Below are positions 35,299 to 48,000 of a DNA stretch of 64,000 bases, in pieces. A program made the translations under genes and the position numbers. Source of the DNA: Lentinus brumalis (lineage: Eukaryota; Basidiomycota; Agaricomycetes; Polyporales; Polyporaceae); the NCBI GenBank assembly GCA_001792895.1, contig MARA01000037.1, forward strand, positions 332,554 to 396,553, in the 5' to 3' direction. Under the pieces are notes generated by a model, which ran no database searches, was not told the origin of the DNA, and saw only the letters and a program-made list of their open reading frames with translations. Position 1 is the first letter of the stretch. Each line of letters starts with the position of its first letter.

Positions 35299-37100
35299 TC
35301 ATGCCATCGAGATGTCCCCGTCCGCATCTGGCCGCGGTGCACCCCGCTCGACCGAGTTGACGAGCTCCCTGCGCACCTCCTGGCTGATCTGCGGGTGCGG
35401 GTTCGCGCGGATGACATCCAGCAGCGCGTCCTTCTGGTCTGGGGTAAGGTCGGACGAGTACCTGTAGTGTCATAGAAGCGTGAGCCATCGAGTTGCTAAG
35501 CAGATCAGGATCCGGGGTAGGGAACGCACCTCTGGCAGAAGACGAGCAGAGACTGGTGCCACAGGACGGGCAGCTTCTCAGCGTCGCCGGCTCGGCGCGC
35601 CTTGTAGGTGTTGGAGAGGCGGATGAAGTGGAAGACGAGGGCGTCGACGACCTTGTAGGGCAATGCGTGCTTCTTGTCGAGGAGCACGCGGATGAACAGG
35701 GAGTTTGCGCCTAAATGTGGCGGTGTCAGTACCAGCGATTATACGATGCGGACGAGCGTGTGAGGCGTACCGGAGTAGTCCATATTGGCTAACCGCATAA
35801 GGGCGGCGGCGGAGTGCCCGAGCGGGATCTTGACCTTTGCCAGGACTGATGCCACGATGGCAGCCTCTTGCAGAGTACAGCCCGTCTGTATGTACGAGTC
35901 AGACTCATACTTCGCTTCACGAAGCCTCAGCAAAGCACTCACGCTCAGGAGGGGGAACACAATCCCCTTGAACACGGCGCCAGGCTTGTACATGGCCCGC
36001 TTCAGGCTCTCATAGTAGTGCACGTTCAGCTTGCGGTGGTTCTTGCTGTTGCGCGCACCCTCACGCGTCAGGCGGATGTCTTCCCGGATGGCGTCCAGTA
36101 GGACGACCTCCAGGAACAGCCGCGCCTGTGGCGGTTTCATTTGCGAGATAAATATCCGCGTTGCGGCGTGGCATGCTTGCGGCGACCAGTTCTCGGGTGC
36201 GTGAGGGCGAGAATACGGGACCATTGAGGCAGCGAGGGAATGATCTTGAAGGGTTTGGGGAGCGGACCCGACTTGTACCGGGTGAGCATCAGCCCGACTC
36301 TGGGTGTGAAGGATGGTGAGGCCACGTTCGCATCACACGCAACGCAGGACGAAGACGCACTTTGAGTAGACTTCCACGACTTTGGGATCGAGGCCGGCAG
36401 CCGGGTCTGGTGCACCACGATCATGGTCTGCGAGGCCATAAACATCATACGCCCACTGTATACAACGACGGGCAAGACTGACCATGTCGCTTTTCCTGTG
36501 CGACGTCGGGCTTCCCAGACTCAAGGTTGTCTAGTTTCGAGAAGATGATGTCTGCGAGTGTTCTCCGCTCGCCCGCATTCGCCGGGAGCATCGCGTCGAG
36601 CGCTTTCATGTCATCTTCATCAACTTCCTGGGCAGTCGCGTGTCATGCGGTGTGCGTAATACGCAGGGAGGTCTTACTCACAATTTCCTCGATTTCCTCC
36701 GCGTCCGAGTTTTCGTATCGGTCGAGGTCGAGGTCGTCGTCATCTTCGGGGGCCGCGCCGCGGGGCACGGACAGGCCTTGCGCGTCCTCGGCATCGTCCT
36801 CGTCGTCCAGTTCCTTCTCCTCAAGCTCCTCCTGCTGGTCCCGGGCGAGCTCGAAGATGCGGCGCGAGGTCTTCGGGTCTAGGATCACCTGTGCGAGGCA
36901 CGTTCAGCGGGAATGCGACACCGAGTGGAAGCGTGCGGGCTCACTTCTCCGGCCTCGTCGTCGTCGTCGTTTGCGCGGGACTTCCTGCGCTTGCCGGGCT
37001 GGGATACGCGGCCGTACTTTTGGTAGACTTCGTCCTCGCCGAGCTGCACGTGCAGCGGGTCGTGCTTTGTCTTCGTGCTCGCTTTTGGTGCTTTGGGCAT
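35299..37100 (-). CDS. ENP1: Bystin/Enp1, 40S ribosome biogenesis factor (one-base frameshift)
   Basis: Eight exons (37100-36945, 36888-36682, 36627-36483, 36427-36361, 36299-35943, 35885-35771, 35710-35530, 35461-35299) give about 463 residues. An acidic N-terminal half ([18 protein letters not shown]) precedes the bystin domain: [88 protein letters not shown] and [17 protein letters not shown]. Enp1 is a component of 90S and pre-40S particles in the nucleolus. All introns fit phase, but exon 5 lacks one base: LALTHP and ENWSPQ are in different frames at 36194-36196 (plus strand GGG, expected GGGG). Because the gene is essential in yeast and otherwise perfect, a base undercall is more likely than a true break. 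Confidence 0.9.
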
Positions 37101-37386
37101 TGCGGGTATCAGATGTCGGGATGGAGATGGTGGGAGGAGGAGTAAGCAGGACGCCGCACGGTCAGCAGAATTGGCGGAGGATGAGTGCAGAAAAGTTGCA
37201 GATCTCGATCTGATTGGGCCGGGCAGTATCGAGATGGGCGCTACGGACGACAGGCTGGATTGGAGAGTTTATAATTGACGCGACCCAAGCTGACCTCTTC
37301 CCTGCCTCAGCCTGCACGTCTCGCGCCCTATCCCCGCCTCCATACATATAGACCCCGCCGCCAGCTCGCTCCTGCATCCTGCCACC
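37101..37386. promoter_or_regulatory. Divergent promoter of bystin and UXS1
   Basis: 286 bases between divergent ATGs. A TTTATAATT near 37268-37276 and a CATATAGAC near 37345-37353 are the only TATA-like elements; the latter is only about 35 bases from the UXS1 ATG. Confidence 0.5.
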
Positions 37387-39096
37387 ATGTCCGCGCAGGC
37401 TGTCTCACCGGTATGTGCCCCGTCGCCCGCCTCTGCGAGGCTTGTCATCTGACGCGCGACACTTGTCCGTGTTCCTTCTGTCCTCGTCCCGGGACCCCAT
37501 TTGCACATACAACTTCACAAACCCTTGTTGGCGCCACTGGATGCTCACAGGTCAATTTTCAGATCCGTACGCTCGACAAGAACGGCGAGGTCATCACCAG
37601 TGTCGGCTTCCAGCGCTTCGGCTTCGACTGCGAGGTCCCCCTCGATGTCCTCCGTTCCCTCTACCTCCGCCCCCACTACGTGATCACCGCATCCCAGGCA
37701 GACGAGAGCAAGCAGTCAGAAGAGACTGAACATGCCAAGTTCACCGGTGCTTACGGCGCGTACCAGTCCAAGTCCATCTTCCACCCGGACACCCAGTCCA
37801 TCTCCTACACCACCCTCTCCCGCTTCCCGCCCGTCAAGCTCCTCCCTCCTTCCCAGCGCAAGCGCATTCTTGTCACTGGTGGTGCCGGCTTCGTCGGTTC
37901 TCATCTTGTTGACCGCCTCATGATCCTCGGTCATGAAGTCACCGTCCTCGACAACTTCTTCACCGGCTCAAAGACGACTGTCAGTCACTGGGTCGGCCAC
38001 CCGAACTTTGAGATGGTCCGCCACGATGTCGTCGAGCCCTTCATGATTGAGTGTGACCGTACGTCCTCGCGTCCGTCTGATTGCAGCAATGGTGTCTGAC
38101 CCCGACTCGCAGAGATCTACCACCTTGCTTGCCCGGCTTCCCCGCCACACTACCAGTTCAACGCCGTGAAGACGATCAAGACGTCCTTCATGGGCACGCT
38201 GAACATGCTCGGCCTTGCGAAGCGTACCAAGGCGCGCTTCCTCATCACCTCGACATCAGGTATGACGACCTTTTGAGCTTTAGCCACCTGCACGCTCACT
38301 CACGTCATGGCAGAGGTTTACGGTGACCCCGAGGTCCACCCCCAGCACGAAGACTAGTCAGCACATTCCAGATTCCTCTCCTGCGCATCATTTGACACCT
38401 TGACAGCTGGGGACATGTCAACCCCATCGGCCCTCGTGCGTGCTACGATGAAGGTAAGCGTGTCGCCGAGACCTTGACGTACGGCTTCCACCGTCAAGAC
38501 GGTGTCGACATCCGTGTTGCCCGTATCTTCAACACCTACGGTACGTCACCTTCTGCCTTACAATCCGCTTGCGTCGCTGATGATCATTCTCCAGGTCCTC
38601 GCAGTACGTATGCGCTGGGTGTGACGTCATTTCAACCTTGCTCACCGTTCACGCAGTGAACCCCTTCGATGGCCGCGTCGTCTCCAACTTCATCGTCCAG
38701 GCCCTCCGCGGCGAGGACATGACCGTCTACGGCGACGGCAAGCAGACGCGCTCCTTCCAGTACATCCACGACCTCATCGACGGGCTCATCGCGCTCATGA
38801 ACTCGGACGAGACGCGCCCGGTGAACCTCGGGAACGGCGACGAGTTCACGATCGGGGACTTTGCGGAGCTCGTGCGCGATATCGTCGAGAAGGTCCAGCG
38901 CGAGGACGGCGTCGAGCCGCCGCGCCGCGTCAACATCATCTACAAGCCGATGCCCATGGACGACCCGCAGAAGCGCCGCCCGGACACGACCCGTGCAAAG
39001 ACGGTGCTGGACTGGGAGCCTCGCTGGACCGTGCGCATGGGTCTCGAGGAGATGGTGCGCTACTACAAGGCGAAGATGATCGAGGGCAGCTTGTGA
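37387..39096 (+). CDS. UXS1: UDP-glucuronic acid decarboxylase (UDP-xylose synthase)
   Basis: Seven exons (37387-37410, 37551-38058, 38113-38259, 38314-38356, 38407-38540, 38595-38603, 38657-39096) close in phase to 434 residues. The enzyme converts UDP-glucuronate to UDP-xylose using bound NAD+, supplying xylose for capsule or glycan synthesis. Seen: an N-terminal extension, the Rossmann motif [18 protein letters not shown] (about residue 114), YHLACPASP, the catalytic YDEGK pair (Tyr-xxx-Lys, about residue 254), [19 protein letters not shown] and [19 protein letters not shown]. The motif YGPRMNP is spliced across a 9-base exon. No membrane segment is obvious, so a soluble form is likely. 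The exon 2 acceptor AG|GTCAAT fits the frame; the first coding exon holds only eight codons. Confidence 0.95.
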
Positions 39097-39985
39097 GCGC
39101 GGATTAGATGTGGCGGGTGATTCACTGGGACACGGACTCCTCCTCACACCACTCTCCTGCCCTCCCTTCCATCCACCTAGACGTCGCGTCGTTGAGTCGA
39201 AGTCGAAGCTGTCGTGATGCTGTGTCGCGGATCTTGTTCTGGTTTCTCTGGTAGTTCTTGGTAGACGGCTTGGCGCGGTATAGACGAAGTAGCTGCGCGT
39301 AATCATACGGACACTGTACACACAACTCTGCAATGGGGCATCTCACAGTCTCTGCGTTAGGCAGGCGTAATAAGCAATGATAAATGATCATCTGCCTTGC
39401 CGGCCCTTCTGTCGCGAGCGAGCGGTTGTGTGTCTTCGTAACGCCACTTGCTTGCGACTGCTCGTCGTGGACGCACGGACGAATTCATCCCAAGGGGAGC
39501 TCCAAGAGTCGAGGTGTAATCAATAACTGTTCACATAGAGCAGTGCTAGTTGCTTCAAGATACAAGATTACCATTAACGAAGTTTCGACGAGGGTATGTC
39601 TTTATCTAAAGTTACTGAATGAGGACCTATGATACAAGCAACGAGAGTATGTATGTACCAAGACACTACGGCGTATTCGACCTGCGCTGTACTGTAACAA
39701 CACGTATAGTAAATCATACAGATATGTAGGTATCACTGACACGTTTTCGTGGCAGGTATGCGATGAGAACGAGAGTGGGGAGGAGAATCAGGACGGAAAA
39801 ACGAGCGACAGTCAAGATCCAAGAAGAGGAACGCGGACAGATCGGCGAACAGTGGAGGGAACTGGAGGGGAGCAGGGCCCTAACCACTTGGGGATCTGCC
39901 GTGGGGCGGAAGGTCGACTGGGCCGTCGCAGTCGACAGCCACATTCTAATCACCCGCATTGGCGACCACAAGAACTACACAGCAC
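39097..39985. other. Convergent 3' intergenic region
   Basis: Between UXS1 (+) and the small gene ending at 39986 (-). AT-rich around 39500-39720. Only terminators are expected; no gene is supported. Confidence 0.45.
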
Positions 39986-40675
39986 TCACTTCGTCTCCAC
40001 CTCCATGTCCCTGGGGAGGTCGGCTCCGGCGAGCAGCTCGCGATACTTGTGGCGTAGGGCGAACATCATGTTCTGCCAGAGCAACGCGTCAGACCGGTAT
40101 ACTACACGACGCGTCGGCGTCGTCGAACACTCACCACGAACGCGACGACGAACTTCCTATGTCCGTTCACTGCTTGCATAGGCCCGCCAGGCGCACCCTC
40201 GGACTGGCGAGCGAGGTCGCCGTCGACCTCGGGGCGGCCCTCTGCGTGGCAGGCCGATGAACCGCAGTCGGGAAGCTCTCCGAATGGAACGAGAGGCCCG
40301 GTCTGCGTGTGAGGAGCGAGGAGCGAGGAGCGCAAAGAAAGACGCGTCAGCTTGTCGGATACGAGCGCGTCGTGGACGAGGAGCGTGAGGGGCGAAGACT
40401 GACCAAAGAGACAGCCTCGGGCTCTTCGATGATTGGCTCCAGGGCCCCAAGCGCGCCCCTGCGATCGACGGTGGTCTGCGTGTCGAGACGCGCGTACGCG
40501 ATGCCGAAATCAGGAAGACCGTCACCCAAGGGGAGGATCGGATGATGCGACGTACCATGAGATAGTCTTCATCGCGGCGCCGAGACGCCATCGAGTACGG
40601 ATGAAGGCGGTTTTGGGTGGAGCGGTACGACGGGAGGCGGGAAGTGCCGGAGGGCGAGGAGCCGGCCTTTGCCAT
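39986..40675 (-). CDS. Unknown 148-residue protein
   Basis: I do not recognise the family. Four exons (40675-40556, 40475-40404, 40302-40135, 40072-39986) all close in phase 0, which supports the model; no single open frame covers it. The product starts MAKAGSSPSGTSRLPSY, has a basic N-terminal segment (SRRRDEDYLM), an acidic middle (LEPIIEEPEAVSL), a Gly/Pro-rich region with two Cys, and a helical end (NMMFALRHKYRELLAGADL). There is no signal peptide or membrane segment. A TATATAAT on the coding strand lies about 200 bases upstream. Confidence 0.6.
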
Positions 40676-40876
40676 TGGGGCAATGAACGAGGGGTATGGA
40701 TGTTCAGGGAGGGTGTTTATTGAGATGAAGGACTACGACGGTACAAAACGTGCACTAGGGAGGAAGTAGCGGATGAAAGACTGAAAAGATAGGACAAAAG
40801 AGCGGGGGTGCGGGAAGACGAGAGGTGGTGGGGGAAGGGAAAGAGAGGGGACGGGGATGAGGATGCAAGCGACGCC

Positions 40877-40884
40877 ATTATATA
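40877..40884 (-). promoter_or_regulatory. TATA-like element (TATATAAT) upstream of the unknown gene
   Basis: TATATAAT on the minus strand, about 200 bases upstream of the ATG at 40675. If used, it implies a leader of about 170 bases; the role is inferred. Confidence 0.35.
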
Positions 40885-41330
40885 GCGCCAGGTAGAGGAG
40901 GATAGAGGACAGGCGACAAAATCAAAATGAAAAAGGACACACGCGGAACCTTATAGTTATCGGTCACCCAGTCCGCGAGAAACAGGAGGTCGCACTGGGG
41001 CACCGCAATCTCCGCCACAACCACCTCCTGCGAACCGCACCCTCGCGGTTCACTGACTGCCCTGAGCCATCTGTCATACGCTTTTCTCAACATAGCTCCA
41101 AGCTGTTTTGTCGGTGACGCGTCACAGTGCACATCATTGATAACAGAACGGCGTACGACGGCGCGCTCCGAGGAGCTCTCTCGGTAGCAGTCCAGGAAGG
41201 GGCAAGAACGCAGTCAGAGCTGACATCGAAGACCCAGTGAGGATCAAGTCGCCCAATGACAGCCTGAGCTTCGCCTCTTGGACAGAGAGCGCAGCAAGAG
41301 ATGAGTAAGGTGTGAGAGTTTCCTGTTGCT

Positions 41331-41730
41331 CCTGAGCCTCTGTCCGCCGCACTAGCTATTTCCACAGCTCTAGCATTATCCGCACTCTACGAAGTTTGCG
41401 AATAGTGGACACAGCACGTCGCATATCTGGGCTAGGCGATGCGCATGCAGCAACATTCATCCTTAGGTCTCCACGGCTACGACTTACAACCCACTGGACA
41501 AGTATCCACTTGGCCCGATGAATCGGTGTCGCCGTACTCAAAAACACAGCGGGGAAGGCAGAAGGCGCCCCGAATGCTTACGGCGACCGGGGACCAGCAA
41601 TTATAGCTGGAGAGAATGGAGTGGGTGAGAGATCCCCGTTGAATCTGAACCTCTGTTCGCTGGACTGGTGATGTTCACAGCTCGAGCAATACCGCGGACG
41701 ATGTAAAGCTTGCGGGTGGTTGTCATAGAC
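41331..41730 (+). repeat. Diverged direct repeat pair
   Basis: About 41331-41411 (beginning GAGCCTCTGTCCGCCGCACT) and 41646-41730 (beginning GAACCTCTGTTCGCTGGACT) can be aligned by eye across CTCTG-TCGC--GACT, TTCACAGCTC-AGCA-TA-CGC and AAG-TTGCG. They are old copies about 315 bases apart. The exact ends need an alignment. Confidence 0.45.
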
Positions 41731-44700
41731 GTCCAAAATTCGGACTAATTCATGCTCATCCAGTGCCAGCCTTCTTCCATCCCGTCATGTTTCCGCATCG
41801 TGTTTCCGCATCTACGACATACAACAGCATACAACCCGATATCGTGGACAGATGGTTCGATCCTGGGACGCGCGACGTCACGCTGACTGTCACGCGTCAC
41901 AGAAGCGTCAATCTGAGGAAGACGGCGCTGATGGTGAGTCCTCTCGTTCGCCGACCACGACATCTCAAATCCATGTTCACGAACATACTGCGTGCATGTC
42001 TGATATCCTCGCCCAGAACAACACGACTGCCTCAAGATGTGTGCACAACTCAACACTGATGGCTCCAAGCATCCGAACTCTCAAGGCAGCAAGCGTAGCC
42101 GGACCACCGCAACATGGTGCAATGCTTGTGGCAAAAGCCATGCAGCCAGCAAACATCCCGACAGAAGATAGAACGTGGACGCACACCGTGACAACAGAGT
42201 GATTTCAACGGACGTACCAGATAATGGAGTCGCGACGAGCGACAAGGCGCAAAGTGGTCGAAGCCACGGCACCATTTCCTTGCAGTATGCTCTGCAGGCC
42301 AGTATAAGCGTGAGCAACCCGGTTGTCTTCGCATGGTTTGGGTGGCGTCATCTTCCAGGATTTAAGTGCAGCGCGACCGGCCGGCTGTTGAGGCTGACTT
42401 GTCGCGCTGTTCTTGATATCACTTGAAGGTCGATCCAGAGTATTGATGGTCGAGAATAGCTTCGCGATTCTAGCGGGTGAATCGGTCCTTGTGCGAGAGA
42501 CGTCCGTGAACGCCCCAGGGATTTTGAACCGCAAATTCGGGAGAAATGGTTCAAGACCGCCGTTCGGCCAAGACACTGGGCAGCAAAGGTACATTGACAG
42601 CACGACAGAGCAAAAATGAAGTCCAAGGCGGACGGCGTCCAGGGAGTGAGAGCACAAGCGATGAGGCAGGAGCAAGGCAGGAGGATCTCCATTTCGGGGC
42701 TGCCTCGGCCCAGCGCCACAGACCTGAACCAGCCAACCAACGTCAAGCGGCCAGATGTCTCCCTCTTCTCTCCTCCGGCCTCCTCTCTATGCTTCTGGTT
42801 TCGTTCTGCGTCGCCAATGATTTTCTGCGCACTTGCTGCCGGCAATGATATCGACGCATCCTCTCCAACGCTCACCAGCCCATAGCATGACCCCACCATG
42901 GATTGCAGGCACTCAAGCACGACCTACTCCCCATCCCTCGAGCGAGACCACCGTTCACTTAGTCGACAGCTGAACTCGCTCGGATTCTCAGTTCACAAAA
43001 CGGAGCGGATAATACCTCATCGCGCAAACCTCAAGCTCAGAAGCAGGCCCGGAGGACGCGTCGTGGAGGGAGGCAGTCGGGACTACGGCTGCACTAGCAG
43101 TCCGCCAAGTATCTCCAACATCATTATTTTGCGACACGGACTCAATGCCCTTGGGTCGCCTCCATGACCATCTGTCTTTTGAAATCTTATGACTTTCCTC
43201 CTCCCCCGAGCCCGTCACCCGCCGCCGTCCGCCGCTACTAGCCCTATCCCGCAAACATCGGAGTTCAACCAGGTGCGGTACCACGAGTTTTAATTGTTGT
43301 GCTCCTTTATCGTGCCAAATGGAAGTGGGGATTTGTCGAGGACGTCTCGTTCGCTGCAGGTGGTTGTAGACGATTGTCTTTGAACCCGTAACTCAGGTCG
43401 ACTTGTCATTATTGCCCACCGTGATGCACGTCGTGCTATCAAAGAATAATCCTTCAACGAAGTTTCACGCTCCACATACATGGAGGCCATCCCATCATGA
43501 CCCGTGATCAAGCTCCGGGAATTGCAGGAAAGCTGCGGCGGCCGCGTTCCTCCAGCGGTGAGTACAACGAGTCGTCATCTACACCCACTTCCAGCGCAAT
43601 GTGGGGTCACCCTCATGGAGTCCTCGACCATGTGAGAAGCGTATCGAGGTGCGCCGTGACACAAACAGTTCCACACCGCCATATTTCCTGCGCAGAGGCC
43701 GTCGGCTCAGGCTGCCATCTACTCCACCACCGGCCTTCCTCCTCTTGAACCCCCCTGCATCATAGCACCAAAGTGAGCGTAGCTCGTCCCTGCGTCGTTC
43801 AGCGTCGTCCAGCTTCTCACCAAGAGCCCCATACAGCCATATCAGGCCATATCGCCTTGCAGTAGCTTCTCGAACCGTCTCATACAGCTGTTTCCCGCGT
43901 GGGCCTCCATAGGCTTCTGTTCAGGATTATTGAAACGCTGTTCCTGCTTCCGAACCATCCTCGAGCCATACTTCTACTCGGTCATGTCTACCTTGGTGCA
44001 ACGTATGTCACTATGTGTACGTCGAACATATCGAACACGACCGCGCGGTGACGCTCATCGAGGGACCCCGATCGTATGACATCCCCGGCGGGGTGTCCCT
44101 GGTCTTCCAATTACGCGATATCTTCGCGGTGGTGACTTTCCTCTCATTCACAGAGGCGATCAAGTCGCTAAACGTCTTGGTGCGATGGATGCCCTTTCAC
44201 TTTTCGATCTCCTTCCACTTTATGAACCAGTCGCTGGCAAGAGTGTTAGTGAAGGGCAGCATCGACGCATCTCTTTACCAACCTCTCCGCCAACGCTTCT
44301 CGGCCTGGGACGCAGTTCTAGAGTCCGCAAACACATAGGCCCTGGACTGAAAAGAAACAAAACATGAAAGCCTGCCACAGGCCATTCGCACGTGTGCCAT
44401 GTGCCATAACTTGGAAGATGACTCTCCTGAGTTCGGGCTCGACACGATCAAGGGTGGTCAGACCCAACGTCCGTACGATACTACTTGAGTCGGGGTTATT
44501 TATACAGCGATGCGACCAATAGAGATACTTACCCTTTTCAAGGGCAACATCGCCGTTTGCCTACCACGGTATGCTTCATATGCTTGTGATACCAGCGGAA
44601 GACTTGCTAGCTGTGGTTAAGGCCGCAGCCTCTTGAACCTGTGGCGGTGCCAGTCTCACCAGCGCTAGTTAGGTCAAGGGCCGCTCAGACCGAGACTGCT

Positions 44701-44737
44701 ACTACATAACATACCTCGCCGCATTGCGCCCTCTCAT

Positions 44738-45077
44738 AGGCTTGAATCGTTTAACAGGGGGGGTGCAGGCGACCCCCCGTGGGAACGGCGGAGGCTGTCT
44801 GAGTCTGAATCCTGCCAGAGAGAGCGACGAGCGCCTGAGCAGAGCACAGCCGCTAGACACGGCGGGACACATCCTCCTCCTCATAGCCGCAGCTCTAGCA
44901 TCCAGGATATTACCAAAACTTCTGGACGCATGGAGATAATTATACTTGAGGACTCTATAAGGTTTCTGGGACTAGCTCATGGCCATACACATGGTGAAGC
45001 TGTCGCTCTCGAGGTGCTTGAAACTCCGCTTTCTCACGGGGGTCGCCTGCACCCCCCCTGTCAAACGATTCCAGCCT
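44738..45077. repeat. Imperfect inverted repeat pair around a 230 base spacer
   Basis: The left arm at 44738-44793 and right arm at 45024-45077 are reverse complements over about 55 bases, centred on GGGGGGGTGCAGGCGACCCCC with AATCGTTT-ACAG outside and GTG-GAA-GCGGAG inside. The central motif is itself a hairpin (GGGGGT/ACCCCC). The arrangement could be a small non-autonomous element with terminal inverted repeats or two opposed copies of one short repeat. The LINE tail starts only seven bases after the right arm. Confidence 0.65.
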
Positions 45078-45083
45078 CTATTC

Positions 45084-48000
45084 TTTTTTTTTTTTTTTTA
45101 GTGGAGCGTAAGTACCTTGAACCGCAATGGTCCCCAATAGGGCTTATCATGCAGTTCTTGATCACGACTGTGAATCAGGTACGCTGGACGTCCTCTTCCT
45201 AGGTAGTTGCACCTAGGACGAGGCGAATGTCGAAGCGGCCACAAGCGAGGAAATGCGTTTGCGCACGACGTGTGGGACTCGAAACGTGAGGAGAATCCTT
45301 TGAGGGCGGCCGCACGGGCCGGCCACCCTCATCAACTTCCACGTTTAATACCCACTAAAACCCCGCAATTTACCACCCATTTCGGGGGAAGATGATTGCT
45401 GCCGTCGATGATAGGCAGCCAGATGCGCTCAACCTCCTCCGGCTTCAGCGCCTTTTTCCCTTTTGCGATGGCCGCCGTGCGTCTGTCTAGATCCAGCCGC
45501 GAGTTCAGACCAGCATAGAAACGGTTAGTGATTTCTAGGAGTGAGAATTCCTTGCCCTCGTTCTGTATTACCCGCTCGCATCGAAGCTTCCAGATCAGAT
45601 GTAGGGATTCCGTGCACAGGATAGTCCAGAGGGACTCCCCTTCCGAGCAGCGAGTGCCATTGCCCGCCTGTAGTGTCGCGCACGCCGCACCGAACGCTGT
45701 GCCCCAAGACGGGGACTTCCAAGGGTGACCAGTGAGTGACCATACTTCCTTCAAAAGCCCCCAGACAGTTTCCTGTCCAGCGGCTTGACATTCCAGCATT
45801 ATATGCGTCATAGAGTCGATTTCGCCGCATCTTGAGCAGTAGGCGCGGTTGCGCATTTCGATCGACATGTTCGGGCGGAGCCAGTGTGTGCCGATCATGT
45901 ATCCATCGTGCACCGCCATCCACATAAACTGGGAGATCGTTCTGGCAATGTGGCGCGACCGTAAGGATGTCCATATGGATTCCGACCTGATTTGTATGCC
46001 ATAGGCAGCTTCGAGCCCGCTCATGATCCTGTCCAAGTTTGCTTCTGCACGTGGACGCGGGGCAGTCTTAGCATCCTTCCGGGCCCGTATGGCTCTGTAG
46101 GCCAATTTCTGCGTGAGGGCCTGCAGCTTGGCACCTGAGAGTCTGAGGGAAGGGGGGACCACAAGGGGCAGACTGTCGACTTGTGCTTTCTCAGCTCCTG
46201 CCGCCGCAAGTCGATCCGCAGCCTCGTTGCCAACGTGCCCGTTGTGTCCTTTAATCCACTTGAAGACAGTATGGGCCTTTCTCATGCGGAAGCCAGCAAC
46301 GGCGGCCCGCGTGAGAGACGAGTTTTTCTGGCCAATGTACCCGGTATCTTCGTGGCATTGCCTCCACTTGGTGAGGGAGTCAAGCGTCGTTTGAGAGTCG
46401 GATTCTAGAGTTAGTCTCGAGGCCGGGTTGGCTAGCGACGCCGCGAGGATCGTCGCGGCTAGTTCCCCTGTCTGGTTTGATTGCTCTAGTTCGCCCGGCA
46501 GGCGGAGGCTCGTGTTCATAGTATGCTCAACATCCACGTAGACCCCAGCCCCGGCACGGGCATTGCGGGCGCCGTTGTTTAGACAGGACCCGTCGGTCGT
46601 GACCGTCAGGGGCGGCGCTGACTCATTGATCTCCATGTTGGCTGAGGTATTAGACAGTACTTCGCCATCGGTGAATACTCTCAGAGCCTGGCCAGCGTCG
46701 CCGAAAGTCGTGATACAGCGGTTAAAGGGAATGAGGTCCGAGTTCAGGATCTCGCCCGCCAAGGAGCTCATTGCCGCCTTCTCATAGTCCTCCGGTTGGA
46801 CTTTGCAGGGGTTCCATTTGTCAGGGAGGGTTTCGAGCATCTTGGAAGCTCTCTCGCAGCAGAGGTGGGGATTTATGCAGTTGGCTGACACTCTGAGTCC
46901 GCAGCATCCCGCGCAAGTGCAGGACGCCACTGCACGGTGCTGCGGGGACGATAGGGTTTCAGCTAGATCTTCGAAATCGCCCACTTTTACCGCCTTGTGG
47001 CCTGAAATGAGGCAGGTGAGCAGCCTGGAGGGGACAGAGAGTCTGCTGAGCTTCAGTCTATCGGCCTGTGCGTGGTTCCAGAGTGGCATGTCACGTAGCA
47101 GGCGGCGAGAGAAAGCCAGACCCTCCAGGCGAAGCCCATATTTCTTGGCCGCATTTAATAGGCCTTTGAGGGGGCGGGGGATCTTCGTCGATTTAGGCTT
47201 CCACATTTGAAGGAAAGGGTTTATACGGAGGAGTTTGAGCCGCGGTTGGCAGTTTTTCGAGACATGCTGCGCCATGAGATCGTCCGCAATATATGCCCAT
47301 AGAGGCCTTTCCGCGCTGAGATCGAGGTAGGATTTCAGCCACATAATATCGATCGCCTCGCTTCTAGACTCAAGGTCGAGTAGACCGATGCCCCCTTGAC
47401 TTACTGGCAGGTAGCAGTGCTTGAGGCCAATCGGCGCGCTTCGCCTGTCCTCCCAGAGGTAGCTTCTGATCACTTTATTAAGACGGAGGAGGATATCTTC
47501 TGGCATTCTCTGAACGAGCGTAAGGTATTGTGTGATGCCGCCAACTATCATCTGCACCACATGCCTCTTTCCTTGAATAGTGGCGTGGCCTTTTTTCCAG
47601 CGGGCCATGACTTGCATTAGGGGTTGGCGCATTGCAACGATCTTGGTGAGGACTAATGACCAGATCGCAGACTCGTCGATCCCATTGCCAAAGAAAGCAC
47701 CAAGGATTCGGACCGCCTCGCCTTCCTGGGCCACATGTACCCCTTTCGGGTAGTTTTTCCAGGAGCCCGTAGCTCTATAGGTCTCCGCCATTTCTCGTCG
47801 GTAAGCCTGACTCCCGATAGGTATGATTTCCGTTTTGCTGATGTTGAAGCGAGCCTTGGCAGCTGAGCACCAGGTATCCAGAACCTTCTGCAGCGTGTTA
47901 AAATCATCGTGCTGAGAGAGGTAGACCGTCGTGTCGTCCGCAAATAGGACCGCTTTGAGAACTTCGTCACATTTGGGAATATCATAACCTCTGATCGCTG

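Larger units (their letters stand above)
40676..44737. other. Gene-poor region, 4 kb, with diverged repeats
   Basis: No gene is supported on either strand. The longest open frames (for example 44015-44338 plus and 42348-42920 minus) lack splice partners and motifs. Two diverged direct copies of an 80 base segment lie at about 41331-41411 and 41646-41730. The whole stretch looks like old, decayed repeat DNA bordering the LINE. Confidence 0.45.

Noticed and set aside
36137..36524. Bystin as a true pseudogene
   Set aside because: Only one missing base, all introns and all conserved segments are intact, and similar single-base gaps occur in other essential genes here.
40157..40675. 172-codon minus-strand frame as a single-exon gene
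   Set aside because: The four-exon model in phase 0 gives a better protein; the long frame reads through three introns into an Arg-rich shadow frame.
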